A DNA stretch of 61,268 nt. Origin: Symplocastrum torsivum CPER-KK1. Its GTDB lineage: Bacteria; Cyanobacteriota; Cyanobacteriia; Cyanobacteriales; Coleofasciculaceae. Below are positions 35,285-45,000 of the stretch, one piece after another. Both the position numbers and the translations under genes were made by a program. Below the pieces are notes generated by a model. It had not been told where the DNA came from, ran no database searches, and saw only the letters and a program-made list of their open reading frames with translations. The stretch is taken from positions 1-61,268 of the forward strand of contig JAHHIF010000042.1 in assembly GCA_019358875.1 (NCBI GenBank). Reading direction: 5' to 3'. Position 1 is the first letter of the stretch, and each line of letters begins with the position of its first letter.

Positions 35285-35431
35285 ATGCACCATCAGAGAG
35301 ACCCGTGGACACTTACTCTAGTTATCTTCGTGTCTATTGTTGCCGTTAAGATAGGCGTTCACAATCTTGAATGGGGCTTAAAGACAGCAAGTGAAGTTAT
35401 TACTCAAACAGAGGCACACAGTAACAAGTAG
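35285..35431 (+). CDS. Possible small single-pass membrane protein (48 aa)
   Basis: ATG at 35285 opens a 48-residue frame. It starts MHHQRDPWTLT, continues with a hydrophobic helix (LVIFVSIVAVKIGVH) and ends in a polar tail to TAG at 35429. The composition looks coding: hydrophobic helix, amphipathic tail, no rare-codon clustering. No good ribosome-binding site is seen. A competing longer frame (35116-35349) overlaps it and is less protein-like. Confidence 0.35.
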   Translation: MHHQRDPWTLTLVIFVSIVAVKIGVHNLEWGLKTASEVITQTEAHSNK

Positions 35432-35470
35432 ACCATTACTCCCCTAGAGTGAATGCGATCGCGATTGCGT

Positions 35471-36724
35471 TTACCGAAATAGCAGCAAAGCAGTCTGTAG
35501 CAAACCGACAACAAAGCCTAAAACTCCACCTAAATTAACAATCGCTTGCAACTCACTTTTTACAATCCCTTGAATCGTCGTCTCCAGTTCCTCAGCAGAG
35601 GTTGCCCTCACTCGTTCAACAATCACCTGATCAATCGATAAAATCGGAATTGCTTGCGCCACAATATTTTCTAAATCTTTCTCCAAATAGCGTTCCAAAA
35701 TCAACGCCAACTCCTGACTCACCAATCCAAGCGAAGAGTTTACAGCAGCGGAATTCCGGAGCCGATTAAGGATAAGCGCCGCCACATTTGCCCAATCAAT
35801 CGACTGATTTAACCCTTTTAGGAGTTCACCACCACGCTCTTGAACATAGCTGCGAACTGTATCTCGCGTTGTTTTCCGCAACTGCCGCACTGTTGATACG
35901 GGTAGATTTTGCAGCGAGACATTTTGCAGCCATTTTCGCAAGCGCTCTCGAACCGCCAGAGAAACACTTAACTCAGCAAGACGAGCATTTGCCGCATCCC
36001 TTTCATCCAAGCAATAGGTTCGCAGACGTGTCAACGTATTGCGTAAACCAAACAGATTTGCTACTACCCAATACGTCCCACTCGATTTTTCCCGAAAGCC
36101 CTCATCAATAATTTGAATATTTCGATCAGTAAGGAAGTCAACGATCGCTTGTCGTAAAACATCGGGTGGTAACACCACCTGTAATAGCCAGTCAGAAAGC
36201 TTTCGGGCTTGGTCTTCAGTCAGTTGAAAATCCAACAAAACCTGATCAAAAATTTGATTAATCTGAGCTTCCAAGAAATCCTCACGACGAGCGAGTACCT
36301 TCAGCAATCGAGGTAAAGACTCACCCAGTAAATCCCGAAGGATACCTGCGAGAATTTTGGCAGTTTTCTGTTCCTTATCGAGCTGGACTTGCTCTAATCC
36401 CAGCTTTAACAACCAGAGAATCGCTCCCTGCACCCGTTCTGTTGCTAGCAAACGTCCTGCTAACGTTTGCAGCTCACCAGGGGTCAGTAGTGAACCCATA
36501 ATGGTGTCAGCAATCCGCTTGGCAAGGCGTTCTTGATTGCGAGGAATCAAACCCGGTGTAAACGGTAGTTGTCGCTTACCGAAATAAATAGCCTTGTAGG
36601 GGCGAAACAGCATCTTGATGGCTATGTCATTGGTGAAATAGCCAATAATTGCCCCCGCTATGGGAGGGGCAACGTAAATCCAAAGTGTAGCTAGATCCAA
36701 ATTCAAGGTGGCAATCCAATACAC
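35471..36724 (-). CDS. DUF445 domain-containing membrane protein
   Basis: The 417-residue protein opens with a transmembrane helix and the family motif PPIAGAIIGYFTNDIAIKMLFRP followed by LPFTPGLIPRNQERLAKRI. A long helical soluble region is followed by a C-terminal hydrophobic segment (LGGVLGFVVGLLQTALLLF). This is the DUF445 (YheB-like) pattern. Function is unknown. It probably stands alone; the spacer to menG is 131 bp. Confidence 0.88.
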   Translation of the reverse strand: MYWIATLNLDLATLWIYVAPPIAGAIIGYFTNDIAIKMLFRPYKAIYFGKRQLPFTPGLIPRNQERLAKRIADTIMGSLLTPGELQTLAGRLLATERVQGAILWLLKLGLEQVQLDKEQKTAKILAGILRDLLGESLPRLLKVLARREDFLEAQINQIFDQVLLDFQLTEDQARKLSDWLLQVVLPPDVLRQAIVDFLTDRNIQIIDEGFREKSSGTYWVVANLFGLRNTLTRLRTYCLDERDAANARLAELSVSLAVRERLRKWLQNVSLQNLPVSTVRQLRKTTRDTVRSYVQERGGELLKGLNQSIDWANVAALILNRLRNSAAVNSSLGLVSQELALILERYLEKDLENIVAQAIPILSIDQVIVERVRATSAEELETTIQGIVKSELQAIVNLGGVLGFVVGLLQTALLLFR

Positions 36725-36855
36725 GGAGGTGAAGGGATAACAGAAGGAACAAGCAAAAATAAGTATCTTTTCTTAATACTTTTTGCCTTCATCCCCCTAA
36801 TCCCCATCTTAGTTTGTGTATTGGGGACAATAGCTACAACCTAACACCTACCACC

Positions 36856-37584
36856 TCACGACCTCTCTTGAGGCTTTGTCATCACTAACACTCCCATCAT
36901 TCCGATCGCAATCGGGTAGTGAGTAGCGGTAAAGCCTGCTTTTTGGGCTAATTTTACCTGCTCTTGCCCTGTCGGAAACCGATCTAAGCTAGGTGCAATG
37001 TAGGCGTATTCTTCAGTTAAGCCCAATTGTTCGGCAACTGGTACAACAACGTTATCGAGATACCATTGCTGAAATGTACGCATATAAGGCTGTGTGGGAC
37101 GATTGAAGTCCAACAGAGCGGCTTTAGCGCCTGGTTTAAGAACGCGGTACAACTCCGAAAGACAGCGAGGAATATTCGTTACATTACGCAAACCATACCC
37201 CATTGTGGCGCAGTCAAAATCATTGTCCTCAAACGGCAAATCCAGGGCATCAGCTTCAACCCAGGTAATTGGAGCTGGTGGTGGTTGACTTTCAGCACGT
37301 TGACGTGCGATCGCTAACTGAGCGGGTGAAAAATCTACCCCATAAACTTGACCAGTGGCTCTAACCTGCCGTGCTAGCAGTTGGGCTAAATCACCACTAC
37401 CACAGCATAAATCTAAGCAGACATTCCCAGCACAGGGAGAACTCCACTTTACCGCCATTAGCTTCCATACACGGTGCTGACCCAAACTCAACCAATGGTT
37501 TAGCTGGTCGTAAACGGGTGCAATACGGTCAAACAACTCGCGAATTTCCGAGGCAGGGGGTGTCACTGGGCGATCGGTCATCAT
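36856..37584 (-). CDS. menG: Demethylphylloquinone / 2-phytyl-1,4-naphthoquinone methyltransferase
   Basis: The last step of phylloquinone synthesis (the PSI A1 cofactor) is SAM-dependent methylation. The 242-residue protein has the UbiE/MenG pattern: IRELFDRIAPVYDQLNHWLSLGQHRVWK, motif I LDLCCGSGDLA, ATMGYGLRNV and RVLKPGAKAALLDF. In cyanobacteria this family does the phylloquinone step. The start overlaps the end of the upstream response-regulator gene by four bases (ATGA), so translation is probably coupled. Confidence 0.93.
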   Translation of the reverse strand: MMTDRPVTPPASEIRELFDRIAPVYDQLNHWLSLGQHRVWKLMAVKWSSPCAGNVCLDLCCGSGDLAQLLARQVRATGQVYGVDFSPAQLAIARQRAESQPPPAPITWVEADALDLPFEDNDFDCATMGYGLRNVTNIPRCLSELYRVLKPGAKAALLDFNRPTQPYMRTFQQWYLDNVVVPVAEQLGLTEEYAYIAPSLDRFPTGQEQVKLAQKAGFTATHYPIAIGMMGVLVMTKPQERS

Positions 37585-38531
37585 TGATGAATACGGGTAA
37601 CGGTGAGCGCTAAACCAACGTGCTGTGCTGACAAATGAATCAGTTTCAATTCATCTTCTTTGAGATGTGTGGTTCTTTGCTTCCACTGAAGCGATAGAAC
37701 GGCTAGCAATTGATTACGGTAGACAATCGGAACCAGTAGGTGTGCCTGAATATCCGCAGCCTGGTAATGTGCGGTATTCGCTTGCTGTATCTCTCCGGGA
37801 GTATAGACCCAAGCCTGAAGTGAATGGCTAGTAAGCGCTTCTTGGACAAGTGGGTCATTCTCTAAACCGTATTCAATCGTGTCAAATGTTGTATAAATCC
37901 CCCGTGCCGGGAGAAGCGCATTATTCTCTGCTAATTGTAAAATGCAGCAATTTGCACAAAAGCTTTCACCAAACGCCTTGGCAAGCGGTGCAAGGCAATC
38001 TTCTAAAGTATTCGAGTCCTGAGCAACCTGGACAATGGTTGCGAGTAGCTCGGTTTGCGCTTGCGATCGCTGTAGTTCCTCGGTTCGTTGTTTAAGTAGT
38101 TCATAGGTTTCAGCCGCACGTTGCACCACGGCTTTGAGTTCATTGGGGTCCCAAGGCTTTGTGATGTACTTGTAAACTTGTCCTGAGTTGATTGCCTCAA
38201 CCAAATCCTCAACATCTGTAAAACCTGTCAGGATAATCCTCACCGTATCGGGAAACTGGGGTACTGTTTTACTCAAAAACTCTGTTCCCTTCATTTCCGG
38301 CATTCGTTGGTCGGAGATAATTACAGCTACTTCCCCCTCAGTGGAAAGCAAAGAGAGGGCATTGTGACCGCTTTCAGCTCTCAGGACGTTGAACTCTCGC
38401 CGAAAGGTACGGTACAGCAAATCCAGATTATCTGGCTCATCGTCCACTACCAGCATTTTCGGTTTTTTGGGTCGTTCTAAGTTCATCAACTGACGGCTGA
38501 TATTGTCAAGATTGGGGATAGCCTTGTCCAT
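37581..38531 (-). CDS. Response regulator with receiver and GAF domains
   Basis: 316 residues from ATG 38531; a TTG at 38576 is possible but less likely. The receiver (about 25-140) has MLVVDDEPDN, phospho-acceptor Asp in VAVIISDQRMPEMKGTEFL and Lys in YKYITKPWDPNEL, the RpfG-like layout often seen in Pleurocapsa/Oscillatoria regulators. A coiled linker leads to a GAF domain (about 175-315) with a CANCC cysteine cluster that might bind a cofactor. There is no DNA-binding or catalytic output domain. Its stop overlaps the menG start. Confidence 0.88.
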   Translation of the reverse strand: MDKAIPNLDNISRQLMNLERPKKPKMLVVDDEPDNLDLLYRTFRREFNVLRAESGHNALSLLSTEGEVAVIISDQRMPEMKGTEFLSKTVPQFPDTVRIILTGFTDVEDLVEAINSGQVYKYITKPWDPNELKAVVQRAAETYELLKQRTEELQRSQAQTELLATIVQVAQDSNTLEDCLAPLAKAFGESFCANCCILQLAENNALLPARGIYTTFDTIEYGLENDPLVQEALTSHSLQAWVYTPGEIQQANTAHYQAADIQAHLLVPIVYRNQLLAVLSLQWKQRTTHLKEDELKLIHLSAQHVGLALTVTRIHQ

Positions 38532-38903
38532 AACAATACAATAAACTTCTTGTAGCAAACCCAGGCTAGCAACCAATTTAGCTAACGGCTATCTTTGGTT
38601 ATATTTGCCAGGAGAAGGCAATTTTTCAGGAAAAAAGCGTTTTTTGTGAAACTGAGCAAGGAAAAGCTATCAGCTATCAGCGTTCACTGCCGCAGCCCTG
38701 AAATAGAAGTAAAGATTTGCTCTTAAAAGTTAACAAAGCAGTCAATCAAACCTAGTAGTTTATGCAATCAATGGGCTTTTAGGTATATGGTAAAGTCGAT
38801 AGCTGAAAGCTAACCGCTGAGTACGCTGAATTATTAATATCCCAATCACGATAAATTAGAGACATCATCCCACTGGAAAAGCATCGTCAATTTTCCCTAA
38901 ATC
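38532..38903. other. Divergent spacer between the response regulator and raf1
   Basis: 372 bp with two copies of the AGCTGATAGC-type repeat (38663-38681 and 38797-38820). The raf1 promoter must lie here; no operator is evident. Confidence 0.4.
38663..38681. repeat. AGCTATCAGCTATCAGC dispersed repeat (inverted orientation)
   Basis: Same heptamer family as at 8601, 13454 and 28628, read on the opposite strand. Confidence 0.5.
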
Positions 38904-39998
38904 ATGACTGAAATATCACCCGGCACTCCTGAGCATCAGCCTCAAGCAGACTCAGGAGATGTCAATGTTAAAGACTTACTACAACTGCTGCGACGAAAAG
39001 AGAGCAACTGGGTTGAGTGGGGACAGGCTTGTCAGCAGCTACAAAAAGCAGGATACACTTCCCAGGCAATTTTTGAAGAAACCGGATTTGAGCCAATCCA
39101 ACAAAATCAAGTGATTGTAGCGTCTCAAGTCTACGCGACGTTGGAAAAGGTTGGAATATCTGATGCGGTGCGATCGCGTTTTGAGCGGACGGGTAGTGAT
39201 TCCTTGTATGAGTTACGCATCCTTACCCAACCGGAACGCGCAGCAGCGGCAGAATTTATTGTCGCAAGAAACCTCGACTCAGAGGGAGCGCGTGAGGTGG
39301 CAAAAGCTGTAAAAGAATTTTCCCGCCGTGGTTCTCCACCGCAAGGATTTTCCAATCATCCCGGTGATGCCGTTGCTTATGGGTATTGGAGAAGTGCCAG
39401 AGAGCACAATGACTTACAAGAGCGATCGCGTTTGATTGCACGCGCTTTAATGTTCGCTCACACCCAAGCAGCACGGCAACAAATCGAGAAATTGCTGACC
39501 GAATCAGTCGGCGGTAAACAGCGTCACGCCCCTCGATTCCCGTTCTACCGTCTCGAAGCCGAGGAAGGAGTGCCAAGGCTGGTGCCAGTAGCAGGTCAAC
39601 TGCCACTGAAGACAACTGACCTGAAAGATTTTCCGACTCTTAACAGTAGCGGAGCCTTCCAGTTAGTTGAAGTATCTGGCAAGCAGACACTCATGGCAAT
39701 ACCTGGCTGGCAAGTTATCTTACAGGCGCAAGACCTGGTGGGGATTTTGTGTAACACAAGTCAGCTACCGACTCAAACGACAGACAAACCAGAAGATATC
39801 CTACTGCTCATCGACAGAACCCAGCAGGAATGGGATGCTGAGAGCTACTTTGTCGTTGACCAGGCAGGACAGCTAGAAATTAAGTGGTTTCCAGACGCAC
39901 CAGATACCACCCTCTTGGGACGCATCATCTTGGTGTTACGCCCGAAAAAAATTCTGGATGAAGCCTTAAGCCGTGATGTTTGGCAAATTGATGAGTAG
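38904..39998 (+). CDS. raf1: Rubisco accumulation factor 1
   Basis: Raf1 is a chaperone that dimerises and brackets RbcL antiparallel dimers during Rubisco assembly. The 364-residue protein has the N-terminal helical domain (VKDLLQLLRRKESNWVEWGQACQQLQKAGYT, EETGFEPIQQNQVIVASQVY), a flexible linker and the C-terminal beta domain (FPFYRLEAEEGVPRLVPVAG, LGRIILVLRPKKILDE). The C-terminus VWQIDE appears complete. The stop codon TAG (39996-39998) is formed by the first bases of a MITE. It stands alone, far from rbcLXS. Confidence 0.95.
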   Translation: MTEISPGTPEHQPQADSGDVNVKDLLQLLRRKESNWVEWGQACQQLQKAGYTSQAIFEETGFEPIQQNQVIVASQVYATLEKVGISDAVRSRFERTGSDSLYELRILTQPERAAAAEFIVARNLDSEGAREVAKAVKEFSRRGSPPQGFSNHPGDAVAYGYWRSAREHNDLQERSRLIARALMFAHTQAARQQIEKLLTESVGGKQRHAPRFPFYRLEAEEGVPRLVPVAGQLPLKTTDLKDFPTLNSSGAFQLVEVSGKQTLMAIPGWQVILQAQDLVGILCNTSQLPTQTTDKPEDILLLIDRTQQEWDAESYFVVDQAGQLEIKWFPDAPDTTLLGRIILVLRPKKILDEALSRDVWQIDE

Positions 39999-40125
39999 AC
40001 CTCTTGAAGAGCAATAGCTAGGACGGGCTTTTCAGCCCATCCCACTCATAGTCATTTTTTCTTGTGGGGTAGGCGTCCCGTCTGCCCAAAAATTTGATGA
40101 AAAAGAATGCTCTTCAAGAGGTCTA
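39996..40125. mobile_element. MITE, 130 bp, with 18-bp terminal inverted repeats
   Basis: TAGACCTCTTGAAGAGCA (39996-40013) and its exact reverse complement (40108-40125) bound a 130-bp element without coding capacity. Allowing a TA target duplication, the pre-insertion site would read GAG-TAG-TGAG, so insertion went into the raf1 stop codon and recreated it. The first 11 bases equal the terminal sequence of the IS5-type element at 61089. A decayed relative is at 22031-22120. Confidence 0.8.
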
Positions 40126-40146
40126 GTGAGAAGAGGCTATAGGAGA

Positions 40147-41892
40147 CTAGGGGCTAGCTCCTTTTTGGCACCGATATAACTGATAGGGAAAGCCAATGCG
40201 GTAGTACTCACTAGGGTCACGGGTGCAAGGGATTTGATTAGCAATACCTACGTCCGGTTCCGCAGAACCAATCGTCAACTGCTGGGGATAGTCCCTACGC
40301 CTTAACCCGGGAGCAATTACCCAGAGATTCATTCGACCTAGCGACGACGCTGGCAGCTTCGACAGCTTTTGCCAGACAAGGTCGTATCCCAACTTACTAT
40401 CCAGGAAAACAAAAGAGGTATCCTCTGCCAGAAGTTCAGTTCGTCCAGAGTTCATAAAAGTTCTGAACTCCTGAACTCCTGAACTTCTGTATTCTTCTTG
40501 TTCAACAGCCAAGGCAACGCTTAATCCCAAAGCGACATCTTGAAAGTTGTTGTATCCCATTGCAATCATCATGGGCACAACTGGTTCTAGGTTCATGTCT
40601 TGTGCTATCTGCTGAGGATTGAAGGGCTTAAGAAAGACCAAATTTGAGACGACAAAGACACAACTCAATAATCCAAGACACAGGGGGAGAATTTTTCTCC
40701 ATTGCCCCATCGTTCTTGTATTGACGGCGAGACTGGCTCCTAGTAGGGCAGTGATAGCTGGATAGTAGACAAAGTTATACCGAGGGGCAACTGTAATGTC
40801 TTTACCTAATAGATAGACGATCGCAAAAAATTGCAGGAGTACACAAACGGTGAAACAGGAGAGTGCAAGCGTAGCAACGTGGGTTTCTGGCTGTCGCCAC
40901 AGTTGCTTAAATCCACGCCAATGTAAACTAACCCAACTCGTAAACCCCAGCATTAACAATGCCATTAGCACCTGAATCCCTAGGGGTTGACCTTCTATTG
41001 GCAGGGCAATCACCATCAGTATCCACCCCATCAAGGTTTGGACAAGGGGCATGATGTGTTCAGGCGTTGGTAGCCAACCTGTTTCTGGACGCCCAAAGTC
41101 TCCAAACAGCATGGGCAGCCAAGGCAGATAGCTCACCGCTACGCCAACAACGACAAGCCCAACGGCTAGCCAACTGCCCTTTGGTAGCCTCCGGCGATGC
41201 AACATTACTCCAATAAGTGTTGCAAGTTGGGCAATAAAAGCAAGGATGAAAAAGTAGTGGACATAGCAACCAAGGCTATTAACAATGCCCCACACTGCCC
41301 AAATCCTTGGTCGTGGTAGCTTTCGGGAATAAAGAGTTTGCTGAATTTGAACGAAGCCCAAAAGTGCCAGCGTGGTTAGAAGCACAGGTAGCGTGTAATG
41401 TCGTGCTTCCTGGGAAAGGTAGACACCAAATGGAGAGACAGCCATAAGAGACGCCCCCATCAAGCCAGCGGCTGGAGAAAAGACGATGCGATTTAGGCAA
41501 TAGATTGATGCGATCGCACAAACTCCAATCAAAGCAGGTAGTGCCCTGAGTTTCCAACTCAATGACTGAGCGACTGGTTCTAGCCAACTTAGCCATTGGT
41601 GCATCAAGCAAAAAAACAGAGGAGGATGAGTCGATTGACTCGCAACAGCTTGGGCAATTTCAGGACAACTGACATCTGGCTTTAGGGTAAATAGCTGCTG
41701 CAAAGTCGAGAGAGGAAACACAACGTCTAGAGGGACATCGACATAGAGGCGTCCTAAGCTCAGCAACGCAGTCAGTACCTCATCTAACCATAAAGGCTTG
41801 AGGTCGAGATGCCAAAACCGCAGTATGGCTCCTAGAACCATAACTCCAGCCAACGTCCAGTAATGTGTAGAAAGGTTTTTGCTGTTATTCAT
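40147..41892 (-). CDS. GT-C family membrane glycosyltransferase (PMT/ArnT-like)
   Basis: 581 residues from ATG 41892; GTG at 41916 is possible. There are about ten transmembrane helices. The first extracytoplasmic loop has the acidic motif PLWLDEVLTAL typical of GT-C enzymes that use lipid-linked sugars, then HPPLFFCLMHQW and VSPFGVYLSQEARHY, as in the GT39/ArnT-like family. The C-terminal ~150 residues are soluble (periplasmic). Acceptor and sugar are unknown. It sits 22 bp past the MITE and is convergent with raf1. Confidence 0.88.
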   Translation of the reverse strand: MNNSKNLSTHYWTLAGVMVLGAILRFWHLDLKPLWLDEVLTALLSLGRLYVDVPLDVVFPLSTLQQLFTLKPDVSCPEIAQAVASQSTHPPLFFCLMHQWLSWLEPVAQSLSWKLRALPALIGVCAIASIYCLNRIVFSPAAGLMGASLMAVSPFGVYLSQEARHYTLPVLLTTLALLGFVQIQQTLYSRKLPRPRIWAVWGIVNSLGCYVHYFFILAFIAQLATLIGVMLHRRRLPKGSWLAVGLVVVGVAVSYLPWLPMLFGDFGRPETGWLPTPEHIMPLVQTLMGWILMVIALPIEGQPLGIQVLMALLMLGFTSWVSLHWRGFKQLWRQPETHVATLALSCFTVCVLLQFFAIVYLLGKDITVAPRYNFVYYPAITALLGASLAVNTRTMGQWRKILPLCLGLLSCVFVVSNLVFLKPFNPQQIAQDMNLEPVVPMMIAMGYNNFQDVALGLSVALAVEQEEYRSSGVQEFRTFMNSGRTELLAEDTSFVFLDSKLGYDLVWQKLSKLPASSLGRMNLWVIAPGLRRRDYPQQLTIGSAEPDVGIANQIPCTRDPSEYYRIGFPYQLYRCQKGASP

Positions 41893-41948
41893 CTTCCGGC
41901 ATCCTTGCGAAACCACTCTACAACAGACGCACGGCTTTATAGCAAAAG

Positions 41949-42000
41949 GTTGTTGGTTGTTTGTTATTAGTTGTTTGTTTTTTTACAAACAACCAACAAC
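41949..42000 (-). terminator. 16-bp hairpin after the pseudo-receiver kinase gene
   Basis: GTTGTTGGTTGTTTGT (41949-41964) pairs exactly with 41985-42000, with a 20-nt loop. On the minus strand it lies 21 bp beyond the kinase stop. The low-GC stem and CCTTTT tail make it a plausible but unusual terminator. Similar TTGTTTGTTG strings occur at 2998-3025 and 54183-54213. Confidence 0.5.
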
Positions 42001-42020
42001 AAATAACTAACAACTAACTA

Positions 42021-45000
42021 TCAATTCTGAGCCATAGTTTGATAAACCTGATCTATTAACTGGGTCATCGACTGGGATGCCCCGCCCACAATACGAGTGG
42101 CTACAGATCTCAAGCATGACTCTAGCTCAGAGTTTGAGACATCCTTGTCCATTGCTGCTTTATTCGGATACTTAACCTCTAAGCGATGATCCAAAACAAG
42201 AATTGGAGGGAGGTTTGGTAACTGAGCAAGGGAAACTAAGCCTTTCATTAGCGCACAAGAGTCAGTCACGTCCTTTAAACAAATCAAGAGCATATCAGGG
42301 CTTTGCTCTTGGAGTTGACGGGATACTTCCGCCCAAGACGATGAGAGTAAGCCTTTAAATCCAGCGGTTTCTAAGTATTGAATCAATCCCTTAAGCCATG
42401 AGTAATGTGGCGTTAGGGCTGAATCAGAGCAACTTTGGCGTTGAAGTTTTCGCTGCCGCGTTGTCTTTGCGGTTTGAGATTCGCCCTTTGAGTTATCTGG
42501 ATCTTGCTGTGCGATACTAACATCCATCACGAGAATGCTAGGTTGCCGACTCATCCCAGTCGCTACTTGAAGGACTTGCAAGATGGCAGAGAACTTTGAA
42601 TCGTTATCGGCTGCTAAACAGGGATATACCGAAAGTTCAGTAATTTGATTGGCTGCCTCTGTCGTCTGATGGTCTAGCGTTACTAGTGGTAAAGCAGTTA
42701 AGTCTGTATAAGATGAGAACTCTTTCAAGTAGTTCGCTGGGTCTTTGAGCGCAGCACCATCAAGTAAGACGACATCTGGATGCCAAACACGAGTTAATAA
42801 TTCAGCTTGCTCTAAATCATCTGCTTCAAGAACTCGGTAGTTGAGCTTGGAGTGTTCAAGGCTGAGTATGTCAGTCAGCGCAGAACACAAGCTTGGCTGG
42901 TCAGGCTGTGTTTCAACGATGTCAGGATGTAGGTGTAGAATTGTCAGACCACTTTGGGTACCTTCCTTATATTTCCCTAAGCGAGTCAGATTTTGGAGTA
43001 GGGCTTGCTCTTGTACTGGCAAGTTTAAGAAGCCATCAGCCTTGTGATGATAAGCTTGCTGTTTTTCTGCCTGTGTGGCTGTTACTAAGACTGGGATGTG
43101 AAGGGTTTGGGTGTCTGATTTAAGAAGAGTCAAGACATCCCATCCGGAAAGTTGGGGGAGTAAGGGATTGAGTAAGATGACACAGGGTTGCAAGCTTCGA
43201 GCTTTTTCGATCGCTTCTGTCCCTGCGCGGGCAATCACAACCCGATAGTCTAAATTCTTGAGCTGTTCTGTTAAACCTTCCAAGTATCGGGGTACGGTTT
43301 CAACAATCAGCACCAAACGGTTTTGGTTCTCTTGCTGTCCTTCTTTTTGAGGATTTGGGGTTTGGGATTTGGGATTGCCTCCATTTTCCCAGTTCTGGGT
43401 GGCTCCATCTTGCTCACTGTTCTGGGGCGGACAGGGTGGTAGAAGTAGAGTGAACTGGCTTCCTTCATTGAGTTTGGAAACAAAGGAAATATCTCCACCA
43501 TGTAGGTGAGCAAGGCGTTGGGTTAAGACGAGTCCTAAGCCTGTTCCTTCAAACCGCCGGGTGAGCGGTTTTTCCAGTTGTTGGAATTTCTGGAAGATTA
43601 AGTGCTGCTTCTCTGGGGGGATACCGATGCCAGTATCCCAAATTGTGAAAGCAATCCAGTCTTCCCAACGATTGACCCTCAGACCAATCTCACCCCCAGC
43701 ATCTGTAAACTTGAGGGCATTGGAAAGGAGATGCATTAGCATTTGCCGTAGGCGCAGTTCGTCAGCAATGAGCATCTCTAAACCCGGCTCAATTTCCAGG
43801 GTAAAACGGGTTTCGGGTGTTGATTCTTCGTCCTGTTGGGATGCTTCTGGATGGAGTTGTTGGGCTTGGGAGTAAGCGCGATCGCATACGCTTTGAATAT
43901 GTACAGGCCCCAGTGTCAGTTCTAGCTGGCCTGTTTCCATCCGAGTCAGATCCAAGATATCGTTGACCACAGTCATGAGCTGTCGCCCACTCTGATAAAT
44001 CAGTTGAGCATAGCGGGATTGACGTTCATTGAGTTCTCCCAATGCCTGGTCTTTTAACAAGCTTGACAACCCTAAAACCGCAGTCAGAGGGGTCTTCAGT
44101 TCATGACTAATACAAGCTAAAAACTCATCTTTCAAGCGATTGAGTTGGACTAAATCCGCATTTTTCGCGGCTAGTTCTTTCGTAACTTGTTGCTGTTCCG
44201 TTGTGTCTTGAGCCAGCACTAGCCATAAATCCGAGTTGGGTGAGGGATGAGGTGAGCGCCTCAAGTCTTGTCCAACGTTGTTAAAGTGCTGATTCCATGC
44301 TCCTGCGCGTCTTCCCTCTCTCGTAATTGGCTGCAACAGGGGAATTTTGACAAATGAGAAGACGCGCTCTTGGATGTTGTTTTTGAGGGTTTCTGATGTT
44401 GGTGTCTCAGCGCTATGTAACCCTGATGGCGTTGACAAAATCACTCGTTGTTTAAAGGCTGTTGCCATCATGTGGGGCGTATCAATGGCACAGTAGCGTT
44501 GAACGGCTGCCTGAGAAGGCTCATAGCGCTCTTTGATGCTCTTTCCTGTGACCATTGGCGCACTCGTTAATGTTTGGGAAGCCATAGCTTCTAGGGTGGC
44601 TACTGTATTCTCCTCTAAAGCCACTTCACCAAAGCTAAGCGGTACTAGCCTCGTCGCGTCATGAGACACCGCACTACTGTGGGACGCTGAGTGCGCCTCA
44701 ACAGCAGGGAAATCTAGCATAGCGGCGGTGGTTCGTCTCACCCAATCTAGATCTTGTGAGGTTCCAATCTGCTTACGCCAAGTCAGATTTTGAGCCAGTA
44801 CTTGTCCTGTAGCTGTCTGTAAGCTCAGGGGTAATGGTAGTTGTTCCAATAGTTGTACTAAAGGATAAAGATCGTTTAGCACAGGTGGCTGACTGGTGTT
44901 CGCGGTTGGGGACGCGGTAAAACTTGCTGCTGTAGATTTTAAAATCAGCCAGCTATTGAGCAGTCCGAGAAACTTGCCTTCCTCGTCTACCACTGCCCAA

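Noticed and set aside
35116..35349. 77-codon frame upstream of the DUF445 gene
   Set aside because: Starts with GTG without a ribosome-binding site, no recognisable domain, and overlaps a more plausible 48-codon frame.
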